A DNA stretch of 64,000 nucleotides from Auanema rhodensis (taxonomy: Eukaryota > Nematoda > Chromadorea > Rhabditida > Rhabditidae), in assembly GCA_964057225.1 (NCBI GenBank), contig OZ059895.1:3844001-3908000 (forward strand). The letters run 5' to 3'. Positions 10,912-24,758 of the stretch are shown here, in pieces. Under the pieces are notes generated by a model, which searched no databases, had not been told where the DNA came from, and saw nothing but the letters and a program-made list of their open reading frames with translations. Each line of letters starts with the position of its first letter. Within the stretch, counting starts at the first letter, position 1. A program made the position numbers and the translations under genes.

Positions 10912-13386
10912 CCTTAAATAATGAACTGACCGACTAATCAGACATGGATCTTTCCTAGTTCTGTTGCTTGAATGGATGTTTTCCTACGTAGGCTAGTAAA
11001 ACATGCCCTTCAAAGCATCAGAACATGTGACCACATTCTAATTTTTTTGTATCTATCTTGTAAAGATAGTAATATATCATATGTTAAACACTATGTTGGA
11101 AAGATTTTAATTCAGATTTTTTCAACTTTCACTCAGTTTGTTTTCTAAACTTTGATTAAGAACCTTGAGTTTTGTACACCCATAAATTATACGCAGCACA
11201 GGTTACCCTTAAATAATGAACTGACCGACTAATCAGACATGGATCTTTCCAAGTTCTGTTGCTTGAACGGATGTTTTCCTACGTAGGCTAGTAAAACATG
11301 CCCTTCAAAGCATCAGAACATGTGACCACATTCCAATTTTTTTGTATCTATCTTGTAAAGATAGTAATATATCATATGTTGAACACTAAGTTGGAAAGAT
11401 TTTAATTCAGATTTTTTCAACTTTCACTCAGTTTGTTTTCTAAACTTTGATTAAGAACCTTGTTGTTTGTACACCCATAAAATATACGCAGCACAGGTTA
11501 CCCTTAAATAATGAACTGACCGACTAATCAGACATGGATCTTCCCAAGTTCTGTTGCTTGAATGGATGTTTTCCTACGTAGGCTAGTAAAACATGCCCTT
11601 CAAAGCATCAGAACATGTGACCACATTCCAATTTTTTTGTATCTATCTTGTAAAGATAGTAATAAACTTTGATTTTTGTACACCCATAAATTATACGCAG
11701 CACAGGTTACCCTTAAATAATGAACTGACCGACTAATCACATGGATCTTTCCAAGTTCTGTTGCTTGAACGGATGTTTTCCTACGTAGGCTAGTAAAACA
11801 TGCCCTTCAAAGCATCAGAACATGTGATCACATTCCAATTTTTTTGTATCTATCTTGTAAAGATAGTAATATATCATATGTTGAACACTATGTTGGAAAG
11901 ATTTTAATTCAGATTTTCTAACTTTTATTCAGTTTGTTTTTTAAACTTTGATTAAGAACTTTCATTTTTGTACACCCATAAATTATACGCAGCACAGGTT
12001 ACCCTTAATTAATGAACTGACCGACTAATCAGACATGGATCTTCCCAAGTTCTGTTGCTTGAATGGATGTTTTCCTACGTAGGCTAGTAAAACATGCCCT
12101 TCAAAGCATCAGAACATGTGATCACATTCCAATTTTTTTGTATCTATCTTGTAAAGATAGTAATATATCATATGTTGAACACTAAGTTGGAAAGATTTTA
12201 ATTCAGATTTTTTCAACTTTCACTCAGTTTGTTTTCTAAACTTTGATTAAGAACCTTGTTGTTTGTACACCCATAAAATATACGCAGCACAGGTTACCCT
12301 TAAATAATGAACTGACCGACTAATCAGACATGGATCTTCCCAAGTTCTGTTGCTTGAATGGATGTTTTCCTACGTAGGCTAGTAAAACATGCCCTTCAAA
12401 GCATCAGAACATGTGACCACATTCCAATTTTTTTGTATCTATCTTGTAAAGATAGTAATAAACTTTGATTTTTGTACACCCATAAATTATACGCAGCACA
12501 GGTTACCCTTAAATAATGAACTGACCGACTAATCACATGGATCTTTCCAAGTTCTGTTGCTTGAACGGATGTTTTCCTACGTAGGCTAGTAAAACATGCC
12601 CTTCAAAGCATCAGAACATGTGATCACATTCCAATTTTTTTGTATCTATCTTGTAAAGATAGTAATATATCATATGTTGAACACTATGTTGGAAAGATTT
12701 TAATTCAGATTTTCTAACTTTTATTCAGTTTGTTTTTTAAACTTTGATTAAGAACTTTCATTTTTGTACACCCATAAATTATACGCAGCACAGGTTACCC
12801 TTAATTAATGAACTGACCGACTAATCAGACATGGATCTTTCCAAGTTCTGTTGCTTGAACGGATGTTTTCCTACGTAGGCTAGTAAAACATGCCCTTCAA
12901 AGCATCAGAACATGTGATCACATTCCAATTTTTTTGTATCTATCTTGTAAAGATAGTAATATATCATATGTTGAACACTATGTTGGAAAGATTTTAATTC
13001 AGATTTTCTAACTTTTATTCAGTTTGTTTTTTAAACTTTGATTAAGAACTTTCATTTTTGTACACCCATAAATTATACGCAGCACAGGTTACCCTTAATT
13101 AATGAACTGACCGACTAATCAGACATGGATCTTTCCAAGTTCTGTTGCTTGAACGGATGTTTTCCTACGTAGGCTAGTAAAACATGCCCTTCAAAGCATC
13201 AGAACATGTGATCACATTCCAATTTTTTTGTATCTATCTTGTAAAGATAGTAATATATCATATGTTGAACACTATGTTGGAAAGATTTTAATTCAGATTT
13301 TCTAACTTTTATTCAGTTTGTTTTTTAAACTTTGATTAAGAACTTTGATTTTTGTACACCCATAAATTATACGCAGCACAGCTTAC
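10912..13386 (+). repeat. 2475-bp unit, copy 1 (9 monomers)
   Basis: Nine monomers, seven long and two short. It opens with a T-type 295-bp monomer carrying CATTCTAA and GTTAAACAC, and contains two 292-bp monomers (11711, 12507) in which ACTAATCAGACATGG has lost two bases to become ACTAATCACATGG. Monomers at 12003, 12799 and 13093 start CCTTAATTAATG. The GTTAAACAC change recurs 2475 bp later, which sets the period. Confidence 0.87.
11207..11501 (+). repeat. Reference long monomer, 295-bp class (A type)
   Basis: Typical A-type monomer: T42/A45, C62 (GAACGG), T74, C120 (GTGACCAC), then ACTAAGTTGG, a TTTTTTCAACTTTCACTCAG middle one base longer than the 294-bp class, AACCTTGTTGTTTG and ATAAAATATACG. 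These 5' and 3' markers travel together in most of the 78 monomers of 295 bp. In the right half of the window this monomer alternates with a 209-bp monomer to give a 504-bp dimer. A sub-variant has ACTATGTTGG, GATTGAGAACC and CTTGAGTTTTG instead (for example 26775-27069). Confidence 0.93.
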
Positions 13387-15273
13387 CCTTAAATAATGAA
13401 CTGACCGACTAATCAGACATGGATCTTTCCTAGTTCTGTTGCTTGAATGGATGTTTTCCTACGTAGGCTAGTAAAACATGCCCTTCAAAGCATCAGAACA
13501 TGTGACCACATTCTAATTTTTTTGTATCTATCTTGTAAAGATAGTAATATATCATATGTTAAACACTATGTTGGAAAGATTTTAATTCAGATTTTTTCAA
13601 CTTTCACTCAGTTTGTTTTCTAAACTTTGATTAAGAACCTTGAGTTTTGTACACCCATAAATTATACGCAGCACAGGTTACCCTTAAATAATGAACTGAC
13701 CGACTAATCAGACATGGATCTTTCCAAGTTCTGTTGCTTGAACGGATGTTTTCCTACGTAGGCTAGTAAAACATGCCCTTCAAAGCATCAGAACATGTGA
13801 CCACATTCCAATTTTTTTGTATCTATCTTGTAAAGATAGTAATATATCATATGTTGAACACTAAGTTGGAAAGATTTTAATTCAGATTTTTTCAACTTTC
13901 ACTCAGTTTGTTTTCTAAACTTTGATTAAGAACCTTGTTGTTTGTACACCCATAAAATATACGCAGCACAGGTTACCCTTAAATAATGAACTGACCGACT
14001 AATCAGACATGGATCTTCCCAAGTTCTGTTGCTTGAATGGATGTTTTCCTACGTAGGCTAGTAAAACATGCCCTTCAAAGCATCAGAACATGTGACCACA
14101 TTCCAATTTTTTTGTATCTATCTTGTAAAGATAGTAATAAACTTTGATTTTTGTACACCCATAAATTATACGCAGCACAGGTTACCCTTAAATAATGAAC
14201 TGACCGACTAATCACATGGATCTTTCCAAGTTCTGTTGCTTGAACGGATGTTTTCCTACGTAGGCTAGTAAAACATGCCCTTCAAAGCATCAGAACATGT
14301 GATCACATTCCAATTTTTTTGTATCTATCTTGTAAAGATAGTAATATATCATATGTTGAACACTATGTTGGAAAGATTTTAATTCAGATTTTCTAACTTT
14401 TATTCAGTTTGTTTTTTAAACTTTGATTAAGAACTTTCATTTTTGTACACCCATAAATTATACGCAGCACAGGTTACCCTTAATTAATGAACTGACCGAC
14501 TAATCAGACATGGATCTTCCCAAGTTCTGTTGCTTGAATGGATGTTTTCCTACGTAGGCTAGTAAAACATGCCCTTCAAAGCATCAGAACATGTGATCAC
14601 ATTCCAATTTTTTTGTATCTATCTTGTAAAGATAGTAATATATCATATGTTGAACACTAAGTTGGAAAGATTTTAATTCAGATTTTTTCAACTTTCACTC
14701 AGTTTGTTTTCTAAACTTTGATTAAGAACCTTGTTGTTTGTACACCCATAAAATATACGCAGCACAGGTTACCCTTAAATAATGAACTGACCGACTAATC
14801 AGACATGGATCTTCCCAAGTTCTGTTGCTTGAATGGATGTTTTCCTACGTAGGCTAGTAAAACATGCCCTTCAAAGCATCAGAACATGTGACCACATTCC
14901 AATTTTTTTGTATCTATCTTGTAAAGATAGTAATAAACTTTGATTTTTGTACACCCATAAATTATACGCAGCACAGGTTACCCTTAAATAATGAACTGAC
15001 CGACTAATCACATGGATCTTTCCAAGTTCTGTTGCTTGAACGGATGTTTTCCTACGTAGGCTAGTAAAACATGCCCTTCAAAGCATCAGAACATGTGATC
15101 ACATTCCAATTTTTTTGTATCTATCTTGTAAAGATAGTAATATATCATATGTTGAACACTATGTTGGAAAGATTTTAATTCAGATTTTCTAACTTTTATT
15201 CAGTTTGTTTTTTAAACTTTGATTAAGAACTTTCATTTTTGTACACCCATAAATTATACGCAGCACAGGTTAC
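13387..15273 (+). repeat. 2475-bp unit, copy 2 (first 7 monomers)
   Basis: The first seven monomers of the preceding unit are repeated in order at an offset of 2475 bp, including GTTAAACAC and the two 292-bp monomers (14186 and 14982). After 15273 the order departs, so the copy is partial or was later overwritten. Confidence 0.85.
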
Positions 15274-16070
15274 CCTTAATTAATGAACTGACCGACTAAT
15301 CAGACATGGATCTTTCCAAGTTCTGTTGCTTGAACGGATGTTTTCCTACGTAGGCTAGTAAAACATGCCCTTCAAAGCATCAGAACATGTGACCACATTC
15401 CAATTTTTTTGTATCTATCTTGTAAAGATAGTAATATATCATATGTTGAACACTATGTTGGAAAGATTTTAATTCAGATTTTCTAACTTTTATTCAGTTT
15501 GTTTTTTAAACTTTGATTAAGAACTTTGATTTTTGTACACCCATAAATTATACGCAGCACAGGTTACCCTTAAATAATCAACTGACCGACTAATCAGACA
15601 TGGATCTTTCCTAGTTCTGTTGCTTGAATGGATGTTTTCCTACGTAGGCTAGTAAAACATGCCCTTCAAAGCATCAGAACATGTGATCACATTCCAATTT
15701 TTTTGTATCTATCTTGTAAAGATAGTAAAAAACTTTGATTTTTGTACACCCATAAATTATACGCAGCACAGGTTACCCTTAAATAATGAACTGACCGACT
15801 AATCAGACATGGATCTTTCCTAGTTCTGTTGCTTGAATGGATGTTTTCCTACGTAGGCTAGTAAAACATGCCCTTCAAAGCATCAGAACATGTGATCACA
15901 TTAAAATTTTTTGGTATCTATCTTGTAAAGATAGTAATATATCATATGTTGAACACTATGTTGGAAAGATTTTAATTCAGATTTTCTAACTTTTATTCAG
16001 TTTGTTTTTTAAACTTTGATTAAGAACTTTGATTTTTGTACATCCATAAATTATACGCAGCACAGCTTAC
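15274..16070 (+). repeat. Transition of three monomers
   Basis: An A-type 294-bp monomer starting CCTTAATTAATG, a short monomer with AATAATCAAC and GTAAAAAACTTTG, and a T-type long monomer with CATTAAAATTTTTTGG, CATCCATAAATT and a CAGCTTACC end. The last carries several private changes and is among the most diverged monomers here. The order resembles the joint between units further right. Confidence 0.8.
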
Positions 16071-19000
16071 CCTTAAATAATGAACTGACCGACTAATCAG
16101 ACATGGATCTTTCCTAGTTCTGTTGCTTGAATGGATGTTTTCCTACGTAGGCTAGTAAAACATGCCCTTCAAAGCATCAGAACATGTGACCACATTCTAA
16201 TTTTTTTGTATCTATCTTGTAAAGATAGTAATATATCATATGTTGAACACTATGTTGGAAAGATTTTAATTCAGATTTTTTCAACTTTCACTCAGTTTGT
16301 TTTCTAAACTTTGATTAAGAACCTTGAGTTTTGTACACCCATAAATTATACGCAGCACAGGTTACCCTTAAATAATGAACTGACCGACTAATCAGACATG
16401 GATCTTTCCAAGTTCTGTTGCTTGAACGGATGTTTTCCTACGTAGGCTAGTAAAACATGCCCTTCAAAGCATCAGAACATGTGACCACATTCCAATTTTT
16501 TTGTATCTATCTTGTAAAGATAGTAATATATCATATGTTGAACACTAAGTTGGAAAGATTTTAATTCAGATTTTTTCAACTTTCACTCAGTTTGTTTTCT
16601 AAACTTTGATTAAGAACCTTGTTGTTTGTACACCCATAAAATATACGCAGCACAGGTTACCCTTGAATAATGAACTGACCGACTAATCAGACATGGATCT
16701 TCCCAAGTTCTGTTGCTTGAATGGATGTTTTCCTACGTAGGCTAGTAAAACATGCCCTTCAAAGCATCAGAACATGTGATCACATTCCAATTTTTTTGTA
16801 TCTATCTTGTAAAGATAGTAATAAACTTTGATTTTTGTACACCCATAAATTATACGCAGCACAGGTTACCCTTAAATAATGAACTGACCGACTAATCACA
16901 TGGATCTTTCCAAGTTCTGTTGCTTGAACGGATGTTTTCCTACGTAGGCTAGTAAAACATGCCCTTCAAAGCATCAGAACATGTGATCACATTCCAATTT
17001 TTTTGTATCTATCTTGTAAAGATAGTAATATATCATATGTTGAACACTATGTTGGAAAGATTTTAATTCAGATTTTCTAACTTTTATTCAGTTTGTTTTT
17101 TAAACTTTGATTAAGAACTTTCATTTTTGTACACCCATAAATTATACGCAGCACAGGTTACCCTTAATTAATGAACTGACCGACTAATCAGACATGGATC
17201 TTTCCAAGTTCTGTTGCTTGAACGGATGTTTTCCTACGTAGGCTAGTAAAACATGCCCTTCAAAGCATCAGAACATGTGACCACATTCCAATTTTTTTGT
17301 ATCTATCTTGTAAAGATAGTAATATATCATATGTTGAACACTATGTTGGAAAGATTTTAATTCAGATTTTCTAACTTTTATTCAGTTTGTTTTTTAAACT
17401 TTGATTAAGAACTTTGATTTTTGTACACCCATAAATTATACGCAGCACAGGTTACCCTTAAATAATCAACTGACCGACTAATCAGACATGGATCTTTCCT
17501 AGTTCTGTTGCTTGAATGGATGTTTTCCTACGTAGGCTAGTAAAACATGCCCTTCAAAGCATCAGAACATGTGATCACATTCCAATTTTTTTGTATCTAT
17601 CTTGTAAAGATAGTAATAAACTTTGATTTTTGTACACCCATAAATTATACGCAGCACAGGTTACCCTTAAATAATGAACTGACCGACTAATCAGACATGG
17701 ATCTTTCCTAGTTCTGTTGCTTGAATGGATGTTTTCCTACGTAGGCTAGTAAAACATGCCCTTCAAAGCATCAGAACATGTGACCACATTCTAATTTTTT
17801 TGTATCTATCTTGTAAAGATAGTAATATATCATATGTTGAACACTATGTTGGAAAGATTTTAATTCAGATTTTTTCAACTTTCACTCAGTTTGTTTTCTA
17901 AACTTTGATTAAGAACCTTGAGTTTTGTACACCCATAAATTATACGCAGCACAGGTTACCCTTAAATAATGAACTGACCGACTAATCAGACATGGATCTT
18001 TCCAAGTTCTGTTGCTTGAACGGATGTTTTCCTACGTAGGCTAGTAAAACATGCCCTTCAAAGCATCAGAACATGTGACCACATTCCAATTTTTTTGTAT
18101 CTATCTTGTAAAGATAGTAATATATCATATGTTGAACACTAAGTTGGAAAGATTTTAATTCAGATTTTTTCAACTTTCACTCAGTTTGTTTTCTAAACTT
18201 TGATTAAGAACCTTGTTGTTTGTACACCCATAAAATATACGCAGCACAGGTTACCCTTGAATAATGAACTGACCGACTAATCAGACATGGATCTTCCCAA
18301 GTTCTGTTGCTTGAATGGATGTTTTCCTACGTAGGCTAGTAAAACATGCCCTTCAAAGCATCAGAACATGTGATCACATTCCAATTTTTTTGTATCTATC
18401 TTGTAAAGATAGTAATAAACTTTGATTTTTGTACACCCATAAATTATACGCAGCACAGGTTACCCTTAAATAATGAACTGACCGACTAATCACATGGATC
18501 TTTCCAAGTTCTGTTGCTTGAACGGATGTTTTCCTACGTAGGCTAGTAAAACATGCCCTTCAAAGCATCAGAACATGTGATCACATTCCAATTTTTTTGT
18601 ATCTATCTTGTAAAGATAGTAATATATCATATGTTGAACACTATGTTGGAAAGATTTTAATTCAGATTTTCTAACTTTTATTCAGTTTGTTTTTTAAACT
18701 TTGATTAAGAACTTTCATTTTTGTACACCCATAAATTATACGCAGCACAGGTTACCCTTAATTAATGAACTGACCGACTAATCAGACATGGATCTTTCCA
18801 AGTTCTGTTGCTTGAACGGATGTTTTCCTACGTAGGCTAGTAAAACATGCCCTTCAAAGCATCAGAACATGTGACCACATTCCAATTTTTTTGTATCTAT
18901 CTTGTAAAGATAGTAATATATCATATGTTGAACACTATGTTGGAAAGATTTTAATTCAGATTTTCTAACTTTTATTCAGTTTGTTTTTTAAACTTTGATT

Positions 19001-19258
19001 AAGAACTTTGATTTTTGTACACCCATAAATTATACGCAGCACAGGTTACCCTTAAATAATCAACTGACCGACTAATCAGACATGGATCTTTCCTAGTTCT
19101 GTTGCTTGAATGGATGTTTTCCTACGTAGGCTAGTAAAACATGCCCTTCAAAGCATCAGAACATGTGATCACATTCCAATTTTTTTGTATCTATCTTGTA
19201 AAGATAGTAATAAACTTTGATTTTTGTACACCCATAAATTATACGCAGCACAGGTTAC
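16071..19258 (+). repeat. Two tandem copies of a 1594-bp six-monomer unit
   Basis: Copies are 16071-17664 and 17665-19258. The order in each is: T 295 bp with CATTCTAA and GAGTTTTG; A 295 bp with ACTAAG; C short starting CCTTGAATAATG; A 292 bp with the two-base loss; A 294 bp starting CCTTAATTAATG; T short with AATAATCAAC. The lengths (295+295+209+292+294+209) give 1594 in both. This is a simpler relative of the 2099-bp repeat that follows. Confidence 0.9.
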
Positions 19259-22200
19259 CCTTAAATAATGAACTGACCGACTAATCAGACATGGATCTTT
19301 CCTAGTTCTGTTGCTTGAATGGATGTTTTCCTACGTAGGCTAGTAAAACATGCCCTTCAAAGCATCAGAACATGTGACCACATTCCAATTTTTTTGTATC
19401 TATCTTGTAAAGATAGTAATATATCATATGTTGAACACTATGTTGGAAAGATTTTAATTCAGATTTTCTAACTTTTATTCAGTTTGTTTTTTAAACTTTG
19501 ATTAAGAACTTTGATTTTTGTACACCCATAAATTATACGCAGCACAGCTTACCCTTAAATAGTGAACTGACCGACTAATCAGACATGGATCTTTCCTAGT
19601 TCTGTTGCTTGAATGGATGTTTTCCTACGTAGGCTAGTAAAACATGCCCTTCAAAGCATCAGAACATGTGACCACATTCTAATTTTTTTGTATCTATCTT
19701 GTAAAGATAGTAATATATCATATGTTGAACAGTATGTTGGAAAGATTTTAATTCAGATTTTTTCAACTTTCACTCAGTTTGTTTTCTAAACTTTGATTGA
19801 GAACCTTGAGTTTTGTACACCCATAAATTATACGCAGCACAGGTTACCCTTAAATAATGAACTGACCGACTAATCAGACATGGATCTTCCCAAGTTCTGT
19901 TGCTTGAATGGATGTTTTCCTACGTAGGCTAGTAAAACATGCCCTTCAAAGCATCAGAACATGTGATCACATTCCAATTTTTTTGTATCTATCTTGTAAA
20001 GATAGTAATAAACTTTGATTTTTGTACACCCATAAATTATACGCAGCACAGGTTACCCTTGAATAATGAACTGACCGACTAATCAGACATGGATCTTTCC
20101 AAGTTCTGTTGCTTGAACGGATGTTTTCCTACGTAGGCTAGTAAAACATGCCCTTCAAAGCATCAGAACATGTGACCACATTCCAATTTTTTTGTATCTA
20201 TCTTGTAAAGATAGTAATATATCATATGTTGAACACTAAGTTGGAAAGATTTTAATTCAGATTTTTTCAACTTTCACTCAGTTTGTTTTCTAAACTTTGA
20301 TTAAGAACCTTGTTGTTTGTACACCCATAAAATATACGCAGCACAGGTTACCCTTAAATAATGAACTGACCGACTAATCAGACATGGATCTTTCCAAGTT
20401 CTGTTGCTTGAATGGATGTTTTCCTACGTAGGCTAGTAAAACATGCCCTTCAAAGCATCAGAACATGTGATCACATTCCAATTTTTTTGTATCTATCTTG
20501 TAAAGATAGTAATAAACTTTGATTTTTGTACACCCATAAATTATACGCAGCACAGGTTACCCTTAAATAATGAACTGACCGACTAATCAGACATGGATCT
20601 TTCCAAGTTCTGTTGCTTGAACGGATGTTTTCCTACGTAGGCTAGTAAAACATGCCCTTCAAAGCATCAGAACATGTGATCACATTCCAATTTTTTTGTA
20701 TCTATCTTGTAAAGATAGTAATATATCATATGTTGAACACTATGTTGGAAAGATTTTAATTCAGATTTTCTAACTTTTATTCAGTTTGTTTTTTAAACTT
20801 TGATTAAGAACTTTCATTTTTGTACACCCATAAATTATACGCAGCACAGGTTACCCTTAATTAATGAACTGACCGACTAATCAGACATGGATCTTTCCAA
20901 GTTCTGTTGCTTGAACGGATGTTTTCCTACGTAGGCTAGTAAAACATGCCCTTCAAAGCATCAGAACATGTGACCACATTCCAATTTTTTTGTATCTATC
21001 TTGTAAAGATAGTAATATATCATATGTTGAACACTATGTTGGAAAGATTTTAATTCAGATTTTCTAACTTTTATTCAGTTTGTTTTTTAAACTTTGATTA
21101 AGAACTTTGATTTTTGTACACCCATAAATTATACGCAGCACAGGTTACCCTTAAATAATCAACTGACCGACTAATCAGACATGGATCTTTCCTAGTTCTG
21201 TTGCTTGAATGGATGTTTTCCTACGTAGGCTAGTAAAACATGCCCTTCAAAGCATCAGAACATGTGATCACATTCCAATTTTTTTGTATCTATCTTGTAA
21301 AGATAGTAATAAACTTTGATTTTTGTACACCCATAAATTATACGCAGCACAGGTTACCCTTAAATAATGAACTGACCGACTAATCAGACATGGATCTTTC
21401 CTAGTTCTGTTGCTTGAATGGATGTTTTCCTACGTAGGCTAGTAAAACATGCCCTTCAAAGCATCAGAACATGTGACCACATTCCAATTTTTTTGTATCT
21501 ATCTTGTAAAGATAGTAATATATCATATGTTGAACACTATGTTGGAAAGATTTTAATTCAGATTTTCTAACTTTTATTCAGTTTGTTTTTTAAACTTTGA
21601 TTAAGAACTTTGATTTTTGTACACCCATAAATTATACGCAGCACAGCTTACCCTTAAATAGTGAACTGACCGACTAATCAGACATGGATCTTTCCTAGTT
21701 CTGTTGCTTGAATGGATGTTTTCCTACGTAGGCTAGTAAAACATGCCCTTCAAAGCATCAGAACATGTGACCACATTCTAATTTTTTTGTATCTATCTTG
21801 TAAAGATAGTAATATATCATATGTTGAACAGTATGTTGGAAAGATTTTAATTCAGATTTTTTCAACTTTCACTCAGTTTGTTTTCTAAACTTTGATTGAG
21901 AACCTTGAGTTTTGTACACCCATAAATTATACGCAGCACAGGTTACCCTTAAATAATGAACTGACCGACTAATCAGACATGGATCTTCCCAAGTTCTGTT
22001 GCTTGAATGGATGTTTTCCTACGTAGGCTAGTAAAACATGCCCTTCAAAGCATCAGAACATGTGATCACATTCCAATTTTTTTGTATCTATCTTGTAAAG
22101 ATAGTAATAAACTTTGATTTTTGTACACCCATAAATTATACGCAGCACAGGTTACCCTTGAATAATGAACTGACCGACTAATCAGACATGGATCTTTCCA

Positions 22201-24758
22201 AGTTCTGTTGCTTGAACGGATGTTTTCCTACGTAGGCTAGTAAAACATGCCCTTCAAAGCATCAGAACATGTGACCACATTCCAATTTTTTTGTATCTAT
22301 CTTGTAAAGATAGTAATATATCATATGTTGAACACTAAGTTGGAAAGATTTTAATTCAGATTTTTTCAACTTTCACTCAGTTTGTTTTCTAAACTTTGAT
22401 TAAGAACCTTGTTGTTTGTACACCCATAAAATATACGCAGCACAGGTTACCCTTAAATAATGAACTGACCGACTAATCAGACATGGATCTTTCCAAGTTC
22501 TGTTGCTTGAATGGATGTTTTCCTACGTAGGCTAGTAAAACATGCCCTTCAAAGCATCAGAACATGTGATCACATTCCAATTTTTTTGTATCTATCTTGT
22601 AAAGATAGTAATAAACTTTGATTTTTGTACACCCATAAATTATACGCAGCACAGGTTACCCTTAAATAATGAACTGACCGACTAATCAGACATGGATCTT
22701 TCCAAGTTCTGTTGCTTGAACGGATGTTTTCCTACGTAGGCTAGTAAAACATGCCCTTCAAAGCATCAGAACATGTGATCACATTCCAATTTTTTTGTAT
22801 CTATCTTGTAAAGATAGTAATATATCATATGTTGAACACTATGTTGGAAAGATTTTAATTCAGATTTTCTAACTTTTATTCAGTTTGTTTTTTAAACTTT
22901 GATTAAGAACTTTCATTTTTGTACACCCATAAATTATACGCAGCACAGGTTACCCTTAATTAATGAACTGACCGACTAATCAGACATGGATCTTTCCAAG
23001 TTCTGTTGCTTGAACGGATGTTTTCCTACGTAGGCTAGTAAAACATGCCCTTCAAAGCATCAGAACATGTGACCACATTCCAATTTTTTTGTATCTATCT
23101 TGTAAAGATAGTAATATATCATATGTTGAACACTATGTTGGAAAGATTTTAATTCAGATTTTCTAACTTTTATTCAGTTTGTTTTTTAAACTTTGATTAA
23201 GAACTTTGATTTTTGTACACCCATAAATTATACGCAGCACAGGTTACCCTTAAATAATCAACTGACCGACTAATCAGACATGGATCTTTCCTAGTTCTGT
23301 TGCTTGAATGGATGTTTTCCTACGTAGGCTAGTAAAACATGCCCTTCAAAGCATCAGAACATGTGATCACATTCCAATTTTTTTGTATCTATCTTGTAAA
23401 GATAGTAATAAACTTTGATTTTTGTACACCCATAAATTATACGCAGCACAGGTTACCCTTAAATAATGAACTGACCGACTAATCAGACATGGATCTTTCC
23501 TAGTTCTGTTGCTTGAATGGATGTTTTCCTACGTAGGCTAGTAAAACATGCCCTTCAAAGCATCAGAACATGTGACCACATTCCAATTTTTTTGTATCTA
23601 TCTTGTAAAGATAGTAATATATCATATGTTGAACACTATGTTGGAAAGATTTTAATTCAGATTTTCTAACTTTTATTCAGTTTGTTTTTTAAACTTTGAT
23701 TAAGAACTTTGATTTTTGTACACCCATAAATTATACGCAGCACAGCTTACCCTTAAATAGTGAACTGACCGACTAATCAGACATGGATCTTTCCTAGTTC
23801 TGTTGCTTGAATGGATGTTTTCCTACGTAGGCTAGTAAAACATGCCCTTCAAAGCATCAGAACATGTGACCACATTCTAATTTTTTTGTATCTATCTTGT
23901 AAAGATAGTAATATATCATATGTTGAACAGTATGTTGGAAAGATTTTAATTCAGATTTTTTCAACTTTCACTCAGTTTGTTTTCTAAACTTTGATTGAGA
24001 ACCTTGAGTTTTGTACACCCATAAATTATACGCAGCACAGGTTACCCTTAAATAATGAACTGACCGACTAATCAGACATGGATCTTCCCAAGTTCTGTTG
24101 CTTGAATGGATGTTTTCCTACGTAGGCTAGTAAAACATGCCCTTCAAAGCATCAGAACATGTGATCACATTCCAATTTTTTTGTATCTATCTTGTAAAGA
24201 TAGTAATAAACTTTGATTTTTGTACACCCATAAATTATACGCAGCACAGGTTACCCTTGAATAATGAACTGACCGACTAATCAGACATGGATCTTTCCAA
24301 GTTCTGTTGCTTGAACGGATGTTTTCCTACGTAGGCTAGTAAAACATGCCCTTCAAAGCATCAGAACATGTGACCACATTCCAATTTTTTTGTATCTATC
24401 TTGTAAAGATAGTAATATATCATATGTTGAACACTAAGTTGGAAAGATTTTAATTCAGATTTTTTCAACTTTCACTCAGTTTGTTTTCTAAACTTTGATT
24501 AAGAACCTTGTTGTTTGTACACCCATAAAATATACGCAGCACAGGTTACCCTTAAATAATGAACTGACCGACTAATCAGACATGGATCTTTCCAAGTTCT
24601 GTTGCTTGAATGGATGTTTTCCTACGTAGGCTAGTAAAACATGCCCTTCAAAGCATCAGAACATGTGATCACATTCCAATTTTTTTGTATCTATCTTGTA
24701 AAGATAGTAATAAACTTTGATTTTTGTACACCCATAAATTATACGCAGCACAGGTTAC
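19259..24758 (+). repeat. 2099-bp eight-monomer higher-order repeat, 2.6 copies
   Basis: Copies are 19259-21357, 21358-23456 and a partial 23457-24758 (five monomers). The order is: T 294 bp with C120 and a CAGCTTACC end; T 295 bp starting CCTTAAATAGTG with AACAGTATG; C short; A 295 bp starting CCTTGAATAATG; A short with T62; A 294 bp with CATTTTT; A 294 bp starting CCTTAATTAATG; T short with AATAATCAAC. The private AACAGTATG change at 19732, 21831 and 23930 gives exactly 2099 each time. All diagnostic sites I compared agree between copies, so this is the youngest and most regular part of the left half. Confidence 0.93.
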
